64,000 nt of DNA, from positions 3,472,001 through 3,536,000 of the forward strand of contig OY969813.1 of the NCBI GenBank assembly GCA_963703355.1, in the 5' to 3' direction. The notes under the pieces are model-generated. The model did not search any database. It was not told the DNA's origin and saw only the letters and a program-made list of their open reading frames with translations. A program made the position numbers and the translations under genes. Shown here piece by piece: positions 34,645-43,138 of this stretch (positions are counted from its first letter, which is position 1; every line of letters starts with the position of its first letter). The stretch comes from Puia sp963703355. Its GTDB lineage: Bacteria > Bacteroidota > Bacteroidia > Chitinophagales > Chitinophagaceae.

Positions 34645-35805
34645 TTAGAAGACCGGATGCCTTTTAAATTCAATGGTTCTGTCAAAAATATATCGATATG
34701 TTTTAAGTCTTCGGCTGGGATACGTATCGGCCATATTTCGGATCATATTTATCATCTTTGGATTAAAATCTCCTATCCATTGCATTTCATATTCAGTGTA
34801 GGGAAGGATTAAGACCATTTTCCCTGTTTCAGCGATCATATAGGAATCCACTCCTTTTCCCTGGTACTCCGGAATAACTCCGAAAACAAGTCCTGTAAAC
34901 TTTTTATTTTTCTTTGTTTTCACCAGCCATAGAAATTTCAGTTTCTGCAACAGACCAAATTTCCCATGGAGATATTTAAACCATTGATTTAGGTCCGGAA
35001 TATTTGCAAACATGGCGATGGGCCGTTCGTTGTGATAAGTAAACCAGATTAGTCTTTCCTCCATGAAAGGTTTCATCTGTTTGAAGAGATGTTTTACCTG
35101 GTCCAGTTTCATTTGTTTCATACCACCATGACCGGCCCAGGCCTTATTGTAAACTTCAGTAAAGTAACCCGCATACAAATCCAGGTTTTTTTTACTGATA
35201 TGTGCTGCCCTGTAACTCGGATCGGCTGCTATTACTACGTGTCGGTCCATCAGTTTCCTGCTGAATGGTTTTTTTGGATCCATGCCAAAACATATCTGTT
35301 CAAAAAACTCTTTGAACCCGTAATTTTCGAAGAGTGCCTGATAGTAAGGTGCATTGAAATTCATTTTCCAGAGTGGCTCATGAAATCCTTCTGTAACCAA
35401 TCCCCACCAGGATTCTCTTTCACCAAAATTTATCGGGCCATCCATCGCCGCCATTCCACGTTGGATTAGCCAATGTTTGGCCACATCAAATAAATAGTCA
35501 GCCGCGTTCTGACTGTTTATACAGTCAAAGAATCCGATTCCTCCTACGGCAAATTCATCCCCTATTGTTTTATATCTTTTATTGGTAAAGGCGGCGATTC
35601 TGCCCAGAAGTTGGCCATTTTCATCTTTCAAAACCCACCGGGCTGCGTCCCCATGACGGAAGGCTTTATTTTTCTTTGGATCGAAAACCTCATTTACATC
35701 GTTGTCCAGTGGCTGAATATAACCCGGGACCGCGCTCATAATATCAATATTTACCTGGATAAATTCCCTGGCTCCTGTTTGATCCTGAACTTGAATTAAT
35801 TGCAT
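34645..35805 (-). CDS. GNAT-like acyltransferase, function unknown
   Basis: A 386-aa cytoplasmic protein. The central region has DGPINFGERESWWGLVTEGFHEPLWKM followed by PYYQALFENYGFKEF, a conserved block in a Bacteroidota family usually annotated as GNAT N-acetyltransferase or hypothetical protein. The C-terminal third (GLVFGVIPEYQGKGVDSYMI) contains the QGKG-type acetyl-CoA loop that supports the GNAT call. No partner genes give its substrate. A TATTTTTG element (35826-35833) lies upstream; the divergent neighbour is atpD. Confidence 0.7.
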   Translation of the reverse strand: MQLIQVQDQTGAREFIQVNIDIMSAVPGYIQPLDNDVNEVFDPKKNKAFRHGDAARWVLKDENGQLLGRIAAFTNKRYKTIGDEFAVGGIGFFDCINSQNAADYLFDVAKHWLIQRGMAAMDGPINFGERESWWGLVTEGFHEPLWKMNFNAPYYQALFENYGFKEFFEQICFGMDPKKPFSRKLMDRHVVIAADPSYRAAHISKKNLDLYAGYFTEVYNKAWAGHGGMKQMKLDQVKHLFKQMKPFMEERLIWFTYHNERPIAMFANIPDLNQWFKYLHGKFGLLQKLKFLWLVKTKKNKKFTGLVFGVIPEYQGKGVDSYMIAETGKMVLILPYTEYEMQWIGDFNPKMINMIRNMADTYPSRRLKTYRYIFDRTIEFKRHPVF

Positions 35806-35825
35806 TTAAAATGGGTTATCGGGCG

Positions 35826-35833
35826 CAAAAATA
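35826..35833 (-). promoter_or_regulatory. -7 element TATTTTTG upstream of the GNAT-like gene
   Basis: Matches TAnnTTTG on the minus strand, 20 bp before the start codon at 35805. I see no convincing -33 TTTG at the right distance, so the call is tentative. Confidence 0.4.
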
Positions 35834-35845
35834 CTTGGTTTTTCA

Positions 35846-35878
35846 TTTCGGAATTCTGCGTCCGGACTCTTACCTTTG
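35846..35878 (+). promoter_or_regulatory. Promoter for atpD-atpC
   Basis: TACCTTTG (35871-35878, followed by CA) is a full TAnnTTTG match; TTTC at 35846-35849 lies 21 bp upstream in the -33 position. The start codon is 36 bp further on. Confidence 0.55.
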
Positions 35879-35914
35879 CAGCCGATTTTAAAGTATCCAT
35901 TATAAATTCGAAAT

Positions 35915-37414
35915 ATGCCAAATGCAGGCAAGATCAAACAAATTATCGGTGCGGTTGTAGATGTTCAGTTTAAGGGAAAGCTTCCCGAAATTTACAACGC
36001 TCTGGAACTGAAAAAACCGGGAGGTGACACCCTTGTCCTTGAAGTTCAACAACATCTGGGAGAAGATAGTGTTCGCTGTATCGCTATGGATGGTACTGAG
36101 GGACTTATCAGGGGACTTGAAGTGCTGGATACCGGTATACCCATCTCTATGCCGATTGGTGATAGTATTAAAGGAAGGTTATTTAATGTTACCGGCGATC
36201 CTATTGACGGTTTACCGCCCGTTTCCAAGGTCAATGGCAGACCTATACATAATAAACCACCAGCTTTTGAAAATCTTAGTGTAAGCACAGAGATTTTATT
36301 TACGGGAATCAAGGTAATTGACCTGATTGAGCCTTATGCCAAGGGAGGAAAGATCGGACTTTTTGGAGGTGCGGGGGTTGGTAAAACGGTGCTGATCCAG
36401 GAACTTATTAATAATATCGCCAAAGCATATGCAGGTGTTTCCGTATTTGCAGGAGTAGGTGAACGTACACGTGAAGGAAATGACCTCATGCGTGAAATGA
36501 TTGAAGCCGGTATCATGAAATATGGCGACAATTTCAAGCACAGCATGGAAAACGGAGGTTGGGATCTATCCAAAGTGGACATGAAAGAACTATCCGAATC
36601 CAAAGCGACTTTTGTATTCGGGCAAATGAATGAACCACCAGGAGCCCGCGCCAGGGTTGCATTAAGTGGATTAACTATTGCAGAATATTATCGCGACGGG
36701 GATGGTAAGGGACAAGGACGCGACATCCTGTTTTTTGTTGACAATATCTTCCGTTTCACACAGGCCGGATCTGAAGTGTCGGCACTTTTGGGACGAATGC
36801 CTTCAGCGGTAGGTTATCAACCGACTCTTGCTACTGAAATGGGTCTGATGCAGGAAAGGATTACTTCAACGAAGAATGGTTCCATTACATCGGTTCAGGC
36901 AGTGTATGTACCCGCAGATGACCTTACGGATCCTGCACCCGCAACTACATTTGCACATCTGGATGCGACTACAGTATTGGATCGCAAAATTGCCGACCTT
37001 GGAATTTATCCCGCTGTTAATCCACTGGATTCCACTTCCAGAATTCTTACTCCCAAAATTGTGGGTGATGCCCATTATGATTGTGCGAATCGTGTAAAAC
37101 TTGTATTACAACGTTATAAAGAACTGCAGGATATTATTGCCATTCTGGGATTGGATGAATTAAGTGATGAAGATAAATTAACCGTTTCTCGTGCGCGAAA
37201 AGTGCAGCGATTCCTTTCCCAGCCATTCCATGTGGCTGAGGCATTTACCGGATTGAAAGGTGTATTGGTTCCGATTGAAGAAACCATTCGCGGGTTTAAT
37301 ATGATCATGGATGGTGAAGTGGACGATTTGCCGGAAGCGGCTTTCAACCTGGTAGGTACCATAGATGACGCTATTGAAAAAGGTAAGAAGCTGATGGCGC
37401 AGGCACAGGGCTAA
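35915..37414 (+). CDS. atpD: F1F0 ATP synthase subunit beta
   Basis: Catalytic subunit of the F1 sector, 499 aa. The P-loop GGAGVGKT is at 151-158, followed by VFAGVGERTREGNDL, the DELSEE-like segment LDELSDEDK near 410, and the family signature PAVNPLDSTSR. It is transcribed from a Bacteroidota-type promoter 36 bp upstream, with only atpC downstream. Separation of atpDC from the atpBEFHAG genes, which are absent here, is normal for Bacteroidota. The 100-bp atpD-atpC gap is occupied by facing octamer arrays. Confidence 0.98.
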   Translation: MPNAGKIKQIIGAVVDVQFKGKLPEIYNALELKKPGGDTLVLEVQQHLGEDSVRCIAMDGTEGLIRGLEVLDTGIPISMPIGDSIKGRLFNVTGDPIDGLPPVSKVNGRPIHNKPPAFENLSVSTEILFTGIKVIDLIEPYAKGGKIGLFGGAGVGKTVLIQELINNIAKAYAGVSVFAGVGERTREGNDLMREMIEAGIMKYGDNFKHSMENGGWDLSKVDMKELSESKATFVFGQMNEPPGARARVALSGLTIAEYYRDGDGKGQGRDILFFVDNIFRFTQAGSEVSALLGRMPSAVGYQPTLATEMGLMQERITSTKNGSITSVQAVYVPADDLTDPAPATTFAHLDATTVLDRKIADLGIYPAVNPLDSTSRILTPKIVGDAHYDCANRVKLVLQRYKELQDIIAILGLDELSDEDKLTVSRARKVQRFLSQPFHVAEAFTGLKGVLVPIEETIRGFNMIMDGEVDDLPEAAFNLVGTIDDAIEKGKKLMAQAQG

Positions 37415-37420
37415 AACAAA

Positions 37421-37506
37421 GTATGGGAGTATGGGAGTATGGGAGTATGGGAATGTGAAAATGGACCCCCGGACTTTCATACTCCCATACTCCCATACTT
37501 ACATAC
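37421..37506. repeat. Facing GTATGGGA octamer arrays between atpD and atpC
   Basis: Four exact GTATGGGA copies (37421-37452) face four TCCCATAC-type units (37475-37506), of which the two central ones are exact and the outer two read TTTCATAC and TTACATAC. The loop is 22 nt. The hairpin lies wholly in the spacer of a two-gene operon, 6 bp after the atpD stop and 8 bp before the atpC start. Confidence 0.95.
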
Positions 37507-37514
37507 TTTCTTTT

Positions 37515-37766
37515 ATGAATTTAGAAATACTTACACCGGAACGTAAATTATTCAGCGACGAAGTTTATGGAGTACAATTACCCGGCGTTTCCGGATCATT
37601 CGAAGTGCTCGAAAAACACGCTGCATTGGTGAGCGCTTTGAAAGCCGGAAGAATAAAAGTGTTGAATGATAAAAACCATTCCACTTTATTTGAAATCCGA
37701 AGTGGATTTGTTGAAGTTATTGCAAACAGGGTTACCGTGCTTGTTGAGGGCGCGAAAGCGATTTAG
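37515..37766 (+). CDS. atpC: F1F0 ATP synthase subunit epsilon
   Basis: An 83-aa protein starting with the ATG at 37515 (MNLEILTPERKLFSDEV); the open frame continues upstream to 37431 only because the octamer array is open. It is the beta-sandwich N-terminal domain of epsilon (VYGVQLPGVSGSFEVLEKHAALVSALKAG), lacking the C-terminal helical hairpin that inhibits the enzyme in E. coli, as in other Bacteroidota. It forms part of the central stalk. Confidence 0.93.
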   Translation: MNLEILTPERKLFSDEVYGVQLPGVSGSFEVLEKHAALVSALKAGRIKVLNDKNHSTLFEIRSGFVEVIANRVTVLVEGAKAI

Positions 37767-37784
37767 TTGGTGGTATATCAAAAG

Positions 37785-38336
37785 CTAATTTAATTGCGGA
37801 TCAATGGGAAAATTGATCATCATCAGATAGTTGCCTCCCAGATGGCGGATGGCTTCCTTCCAGATTTCTTCTGTTTTTTTGTGAAAAATAAGCTGTTGAC
37901 TTGCTTTAGCCGGAAGCCATGATTTTTCCTTGAGTTCATCTTCCAATTGACCGCCGGCCCAGCCGGAATATCCAATGTAGAACCGAATTTTAGACGTTGT
38001 AATTTTTCCTGCGCGGATCAGCTCCAGGGCTTTTTCAAAATTCCCACCCCAATAAATCCCTTCAATTACCTGATAACCACCTTTTATGAGTTCCGGGTAT
38101 TGATGAAGAAAATGGATGGTGTCCGTTTGCACGGGTCCTCCGAAATAAACAGGAATTTCCAGGTCATCTGCGTTATTTACAAGGTCTTTTAAGCCGTATT
38201 CGTAGGTTTTATTAAGCAGAAATCCGAAACTTCCCTCGCTTTGGTGTTCGCAAAGGAAAATGACCGATCTTTTAAAATTTGGATCTTTCAAAAAAGGATC
38301 AGCGATCAGCAAGATACCAGCCGCAGGAATGTCCAT
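37785..38336 (-). CDS. YqgE/AlgH family protein
   Basis: A 183-aa cytoplasmic protein of the UPF0301 family, with the usual start GILLIADPFLKDPNFKRSVIFLCEHQSEGSFGF and the later YFGGPVQTDTIHFLH and FYIGYSGWAGGQLEDELKEKSW. The family has a single-domain alpha/beta fold; AlgH was named for a link with alginate regulation in Pseudomonas, but its biochemical function is unknown. Convergent with atpC (18 bp between stops), no operon partner. Confidence 0.92.
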   Translation of the reverse strand: MDIPAAGILLIADPFLKDPNFKRSVIFLCEHQSEGSFGFLLNKTYEYGLKDLVNNADDLEIPVYFGGPVQTDTIHFLHQYPELIKGGYQVIEGIYWGGNFEKALELIRAGKITTSKIRFYIGYSGWAGGQLEDELKEKSWLPAKASQQLIFHKKTEEIWKEAIRHLGGNYLMMINFPIDPQLN

Positions 38337-38371
38337 ATCGTAAATTAACTAATCTGAAGGATAATGTTTAA

Positions 38372-38379
38372 TAAATTTG
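38372..38379 (+). promoter_or_regulatory. -7 element TAAATTTG upstream of the histidine kinase
   Basis: Matches TAnnTTTG, 52 bp before the TTG start codon at 38432. No TTTG at the -33 position. Confidence 0.4.
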
Positions 38380-38431
38380 CCCGCATTAACAAACTGAGCC
38401 CCGTTTTATTTTCAGTTTAAACAAGCGTGCT

Positions 38432-39826
38432 TTGAAGAAAAATTTTACCATTATTTTTTTCCTGATCAGTGTTTCCCTGATTGGAATTATTTATATCCAA
38501 TGGAACTGGATATCTACCATGGTAGAAAACAAAGAAGAAGAATTGAATCATAAACTGAATGATGTTACCACAGATGTTTTCCGTGAATTGATTGAATATA
38601 AACAAACGGCTCTTTCAGGAAGCCAGTTGCTTCGTTCCCCACAAAGTTTTGGATTTATACCTTCTGAACAATTCAGACGGGAACTGATGAGACCGCTGTT
38701 GATTTCGCAGCGGTTCAGCTACCAGGAAATGTCGGATATTCTTCGCAAGGCTTTTAATTACCGCGGACTAAAGGATACAAAATTTGAATTTTGTATTTTC
38801 TCAGGTGGGGGCTTCAGCTCCTCCATTTTTTCAAGTAACAATGAATTAAAATCACCTAATTATTTTACTGCTTTTACGGATACCGTACATAATCTGCGAA
38901 CCATTTTACCGCTTATAGCCAATACGATGGAACTTAATGGTACTGATCCCATTGAAACGCTGTCTATTGTAGTGCCTGATTACAAAGCGGTAGTAATGAA
39001 ACAAATGCGGTGGATGATCTTTGGTGTTATATTTTTTACACTGATAATTGTAAGTGCATTTTACGTTACGGTAAGAACGCTCCTGATGCAAAAGAAATTA
39101 AGCGAAATTAAAAACGACTTTATAAATAATATGACGCATGAGTTTAAAACTCCGCTTGCCACCATTTCCCTGGCGGTAGACGCAATGCGAAATGAAAAAG
39201 TTGTACATGATCGCGAAAAGTCAGCATATTTCAGCAGTATTATCAAAGAGGAGAACAAGCGAATGAACAAGCAGGTAGAAACCATTCTTCAGGCAGCACT
39301 CATTGACCGACAGGAACTCCAGTTAAAATTGCAGCCCCTTCATATAAATGATGTCATTCGGCGTGTGATGGATAATTTCAAACTTCAACTTGATGAAATC
39401 CACGCACAGGTTGTTCTTCAGCTGGAAGATAACTACGATATGGCGGAGGCGGATGAAGTCCATTTCACCAATTTAATTTCCAATTTAATTGACAACGCGA
39501 TTAAGTATTCCCGCGATAAGCTAACGATACGTATCCAGACATTGAGGAGTGGAAAAAATATGTTGATCAGAATAGAGGACAACGGCATTGGTATGACAAA
39601 AGAAACGCAGAGACGCATATTTGAAAAATTTTTCCGTGCGCATACGGGGAATGTTCACAATGTAAAAGGATTTGGACTTGGTCTCAGTTATGTAAAATCT
39701 GTAGTCGATGCGCACAATGGACGCATTAAAGTAGAAAGTACAGTCGGAAAAGGAACAACATTCACTCTTGAAATTCCGCTGATTCGAGAGACTAAAACGT
39801 ATCAGGCAGTAAACTCACTCAGTTAA
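38432..39826 (+). CDS. Membrane sensor histidine kinase (orphan)
   Basis: A 464-aa sensor kinase: membrane helix 1 (about 7-24), a periplasmic sensor region (about 30-190) of no recognised type, helix 2 (about 194-216), HisKA with the phosphorylated H236 in FINNMTHEFKTPLAT, and HATPase_c with N box NLIDNAIKYSR, DNGIGM and GFGLGLSYV. The start is TTG; I see no in-frame ATG that would keep the first membrane helix. No response regulator adjoins it: its 3' end overlaps the convergent queA stop by 4 bp. The sensed signal is unknown. Confidence 0.9.
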   Translation: MKKNFTIIFFLISVSLIGIIYIQWNWISTMVENKEEELNHKLNDVTTDVFRELIEYKQTALSGSQLLRSPQSFGFIPSEQFRRELMRPLLISQRFSYQEMSDILRKAFNYRGLKDTKFEFCIFSGGGFSSSIFSSNNELKSPNYFTAFTDTVHNLRTILPLIANTMELNGTDPIETLSIVVPDYKAVVMKQMRWMIFGVIFFTLIIVSAFYVTVRTLLMQKKLSEIKNDFINNMTHEFKTPLATISLAVDAMRNEKVVHDREKSAYFSSIIKEENKRMNKQVETILQAALIDRQELQLKLQPLHINDVIRRVMDNFKLQLDEIHAQVVLQLEDNYDMAEADEVHFTNLISNLIDNAIKYSRDKLTIRIQTLRSGKNMLIRIEDNGIGMTKETQRRIFEKFFRAHTGNVHNVKGFGLGLSYVKSVVDAHNGRIKVESTVGKGTTFTLEIPLIRETKTYQAVNSLS

Positions 39827-41073
39827 TTCGTTTTTTGCCGCGCTGATACTGGCAGAAAGAAACATCCATCTCCATAGCTGAGGAAACGATAATCGTTTTT
39901 CAGTGCAAATTGATAGATATTTTTCCAGGAAGGACCTATCAATGCTGCAACAAGCATTAGTAATGTAGAATGTGGCTGATGAAAATTTGTAATCAGCCCG
40001 TCAACGACCTTAAACCGGTATCCCGGTACAATAAAAAGTTGTGTTCTTGTAACCAACTTTTCTCCTGGTTGTTTTTTTATCCAGTTTAACAAACAATGCA
40101 AAGATTCGTCCGGTGTCATATCTGGTTCGGGTCCGTAGGCGAGCCATTGATCCAGAAGCAATTCATGTGCAGTAATATTTTTATTCTGCCTAATCAATAA
40201 TCCAAGCCAGTAAAGTGTTTCGAGAGTTCTCAAAGCAGTCGTTCCAACGGCGATGATTGTTTTACTCATTTTACCAATTATCTGTTCAACCGTTTCTGCT
40301 TCTATTTCTATGCATTCTTCATGCATTTTATGATCCGATACCTTTTCGGCTTTAACAGGTAAAAACGTACCAGCACCTACATGCAACGTGAGGTAAATGG
40401 CATCCATGCCGGCTTGCGATAAATCCCGCAGAAGTTTTTCGCTGAAATGTAGACCGGCTGTAGGTGCTGCTACGGATCCGGGATGCATTGCATAAACTGT
40501 TTGATATCTCTCGACGTCCGTAATGTCCGGGTTCCTGTTAAGGTAGGGAGGAAGAGGTATGGCGCCCAGATTTTGTAGAACGGCAGCGAAGGATAGTGAC
40601 TCGGGTCTCCATGCAAATTCAATAGTAAAATCATCCGTATTCTTTTTTATGAACCGTGCTTCGAGTCTGATATCTTCTAATTGCTTTATCAAAACCTGAC
40701 CAGGTTTCCATTTGGATGCCCCACCTATCAGGCATGTCCACAAAACGCTGCCAGATTGAATCATGGCATTTTGAATACTACCGTATGTTTCATGTGGCTT
40801 AAGACAAAAGATTTCGATTTGTCCTCCTGTCGGCTTATAAAAACTAATTCGGGCTTCTATCACGCGACTGTTATTAAATACCAGGACTGAGTTGCGTGGG
40901 ATTAATTCGGGCAGATTTGCATATAATCCCTCAGATATCCTTCCCTCTTTCCAACATAACAATTTGGAATTTTCCCTATGCTCTAATGGGTAGCGCGCGA
41001 TTTTATTGTCAGGTAATTCATACCCGAAATCCGATAGAAGAAAATCATTTGGGGGAGCGTAAGGCGGGTTCAT
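39823..41073 (-). CDS. queA: S-adenosylmethionine:tRNA ribosyltransferase-isomerase
   Basis: Transfers the ribosyl moiety of SAM to 7-aminomethyl-7-deazaguanine in tRNA to make epoxyqueuosine; 416 aa, with RYPLEHRENSKLL near the N-terminus, GSVAAPTAGLHFSEKLL in the middle and NFHQPHSTLLMLVAALIG near the end, all family hallmarks. The gene is longer than E. coli QueA (about 356 aa) because of inserts in the middle of the protein. It is divergent from mraZ, with 217 bp between the start codons. Confidence 0.95.
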   Translation of the reverse strand: MNPPYAPPNDFLLSDFGYELPDNKIARYPLEHRENSKLLCWKEGRISEGLYANLPELIPRNSVLVFNNSRVIEARISFYKPTGGQIEIFCLKPHETYGSIQNAMIQSGSVLWTCLIGGASKWKPGQVLIKQLEDIRLEARFIKKNTDDFTIEFAWRPESLSFAAVLQNLGAIPLPPYLNRNPDITDVERYQTVYAMHPGSVAAPTAGLHFSEKLLRDLSQAGMDAIYLTLHVGAGTFLPVKAEKVSDHKMHEECIEIEAETVEQIIGKMSKTIIAVGTTALRTLETLYWLGLLIRQNKNITAHELLLDQWLAYGPEPDMTPDESLHCLLNWIKKQPGEKLVTRTQLFIVPGYRFKVVDGLITNFHQPHSTLLMLVAALIGPSWKNIYQFALKNDYRFLSYGDGCFFLPVSARQKTN

Positions 41074-41224
41074 ATTAATAGGTTATACACAGATATACAC
41101 ATTCATTAACATGATATGCACAGCATAATCTGATTTTTCGTCTGTCTGTAGTCCTCAATCCATTGCCTGCTATGCATTACACTAAAGCAAATTTTTGTGG
41201 AAAAATTAAAATCATACAAAATAG

Positions 41225-41256
41225 TTTGTAAAGTGGGAAAAAGTGTTATTTTGTGT
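41225..41256 (+). promoter_or_regulatory. mraZ promoter with overlapping MraZ operator repeats
   Basis: Three 10-bp-spaced boxes: AAAGTGG (41230-41236), AAAGTGT (41240-41246) and TTTGTGT (41250-41256), separated by 3 bp each. This is the AAAGTG(T/G)-N3 tandem pattern described for MraZ binding. A promoter-like pair overlaps it: TTTG at 41225-41228 and TTATTTTG at 41246-41253, 17 bp apart. Binding would block the promoter, giving autorepression of the dcw cluster. Confidence 0.65.
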
Positions 41257-41290
41257 CAATTATTATAAACATTGTTTCAAGTCCTTATAA

Positions 41291-41746
41291 ATGAATGGTT
41301 TTCTAGGGGAATACGAGGTAACGCTCGATGCAAAAGGGCGGTTTCTCCTACCGGCTTCGCTCAAAAAGCAAACCGGTGAGGATGCGGGGTCATTTGTAAT
41401 TAACAGGGGTTTTGAAAAATGTTTGGGTCTGTATCCCATGAAAAGCTGGGAGCCCATTTTTGAGCAGATTAGCAAGTTGAATGATTTTGACCCGAAGGTA
41501 AGGTCATTCCGAAGATATTTTTTGAACGGTGCGACGATGATGGAGCTTGATGGGGCTGGAAGGTTATTACTTCCGCAAAACCTGAAAGAGTATGCCGGAC
41601 TTGAAAAAGATATTATCCTGGTAACGGCTGTAAATAAAATAGAGATCTGGGATAAAATTAAGTACCAACAGTTCTTTGAAACCTTTTCACCAGATGATTT
41701 TAGTGGCTTGGCTAATGAGGTAATGAATGGTAAACCTGATAAATGA
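41291..41746 (+). CDS. mraZ: Transcriptional regulator MraZ
   Basis: First gene of the dcw cluster, 151 aa, with two SpoVT/AbrB-like half-domains: NGFLGEYEVTLDAKGRFLLPA at 2-22 and ATMMELDGAGRLLLPQNLKEYAGLEKDIILV in the second half, both with the DxxGR motif. It binds DNA as a ring and represses its own operon; three matching boxes lie 35-61 bp upstream of its start codon. Its stop codon overlaps the rsmH start (ATGA). Confidence 0.97.
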   Translation: MNGFLGEYEVTLDAKGRFLLPASLKKQTGEDAGSFVINRGFEKCLGLYPMKSWEPIFEQISKLNDFDPKVRSFRRYFLNGATMMELDGAGRLLLPQNLKEYAGLEKDIILVTAVNKIEIWDKIKYQQFFETFSPDDFSGLANEVMNGKPDK

Positions 41747-42672
41747 ATTATCATATGAGGGAATTAGATCCCGCATATCATGTACCCGTATTGCTTTCAG
41801 AAGCGATGGACGGTTTGAATATCAGGGCGAACGGGGTCTATGTTGATTGCACTTTTGGCGGAGGTGGACATTCAGCACAGATCCTGTCTCACCTGAACAA
41901 AGAAGGAAGACTGTATGCATTTGATCAGGATGTGGATGCGAAAAGAAACAGTTTGAAAGATGAAAGATTCGTATTTGTACCCCACAATTTTCGTCACCTG
42001 GTGCGATTTCTTCGATTGCACAATGTGACTGAAGTTGACGGAGTCCTGGCAGATCTGGGTGTAAGCAGTCATCAGTTTGACGAGCCAACTCGAGGATTTT
42101 CCACAAGGCTGGAAGCGAATCTGGACATGCGTATGGACATAAGGCAAACGCTTACGGCAGAAATTATCTTGAACACCTACGCCGAAGAGAGATTGCAGGA
42201 GATGTTTAGTACTTATGGCGAAGTGACGAATTCGAAAACGCTGGCTAAAACTATCGTAGATCTTAGAAATAAAACAGCTTTTCGAACGATAAACGGGTTT
42301 AAACAGGCGACGGCTGATCTGGTAAAGGGCAATCCTAACAAATATTACGCTCAGGTATTTCAGGCGTTACGTCTCGAAGTAAATGATGAAATGGGTGCCT
42401 TGCGTGAAATGCTGGTACAGGTTCCGGCATTGCTTAAACCAGGCGGAAGAATAGCAGTTATAAGTTTTCACTCACTGGAGGATAGAATTGTAAAGCATTT
42501 TTTTAAGAGCGGACGGATTGAAGAAGAGGAAGAGAAAGACGTATTTGGAATTTCAAAGTTTGTTACGCCATTCCGAATCGTTACAAAAAAACCTGTAGTG
42601 CCCAGCATACAGGAGTTAAAATTAAATTCAAGGGCAAGAAGCGCAAGAATGAGAATCGCAGAAAAGATCTGA
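41743..42672 (+). CDS. rsmH: 16S rRNA (cytosine1402-N4)-methyltransferase
   Basis: A 309-aa SAM-dependent methyltransferase modifying C1402 in the decoding centre. Family blocks are HVPVLLSEAMDGLN, YVDCTFGGGGHS (SAM loop), DGVLADLGVSSHQFD, and VISFHSLEDRIVKHFF. The ATG overlapping the mraZ stop (ATGA) is likely the start; Met5 at 41755 is an alternative. Confidence 0.97.
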   Translation: MNYHMRELDPAYHVPVLLSEAMDGLNIRANGVYVDCTFGGGGHSAQILSHLNKEGRLYAFDQDVDAKRNSLKDERFVFVPHNFRHLVRFLRLHNVTEVDGVLADLGVSSHQFDEPTRGFSTRLEANLDMRMDIRQTLTAEIILNTYAEERLQEMFSTYGEVTNSKTLAKTIVDLRNKTAFRTINGFKQATADLVKGNPNKYYAQVFQALRLEVNDEMGALREMLVQVPALLKPGGRIAVISFHSLEDRIVKHFFKSGRIEEEEEKDVFGISKFVTPFRIVTKKPVVPSIQELKLNSRARSARMRIAEKI

Positions 42673-42784
42673 TGATAACACAGAATAAAAATATTGGTCC
42701 CGAAATATGAAATAGTTAATCCCGAACTAAGAAATCTCAGTATGATAATCGTACCCTAATTTTTTTATTCATCACACTGAAGCA

Positions 42785-43105
42785 ATGAAAGTATTCGGAA
42801 ATAGAAAAAACAAAGTGAAGAACCTTATCCGCTACCAATGGATAGTGCACAATCTTCCATTTTTTCTTTTCCTTTCATTTCTCGCGGTGATATATATATA
42901 TAACGGTCATTACGCAGACCGCGTAGTGCGTGACATCGGAAAAACGGCCAGGGAACTTCAGGAAATGCAATATGAATTCAAAAGCCTGAAGAGTGAAGTG
43001 ATGTTTCGTAGTAAACAAAGTGAACTGGCTAAAGCGGTTGAACCTTTTGGACTTAGACCTCTCTCTTCACCTCCACTGGTCCTTAGCGACAGTCTAAACA
43101 ATTGA
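42785..43105 (+). CDS. ftsL: FtsL-like divisome protein
   Basis: A 106-aa single-span protein: basic cytoplasmic tail (1-22), one membrane helix (about 23-42, IVHNLPFFLFLSFLAVIYIY), and a periplasmic coiled coil (about 52-80, IGKTARELQEMQYEFKSLKSE). FtsL is too divergent for sequence matching by eye; the call rests on topology and the invariant position between rsmH and ftsI. It would recruit FtsW-FtsI with FtsB and FtsQ. Confidence 0.75.
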   Translation: MKVFGNRKNKVKNLIRYQWIVHNLPFFLFLSFLAVIYIYNGHYADRVVRDIGKTARELQEMQYEFKSLKSEVMFRSKQSELAKAVEPFGLRPLSSPPLVLSDSLNN

Positions 43106-43138
43106 AATAATTTTTATCACCCATATCCCCGATACCCG

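Noticed and set aside
37431..37514. Extended atpC start within the octamer array
   Set aside because: The added residues are repeat-encoded; the family begins at the ATG at 37515.
41074..41290. Replication origin near queA/mraZ
   Set aside because: Only one consensus DnaA box and two near matches, with no dnaA or dnaN gene and no AT-rich unwinding repeats.
41263..41754. 163-aa ORF antisense to mraZ
   Set aside because: Covers mraZ exactly on the other strand; no recognisable product.
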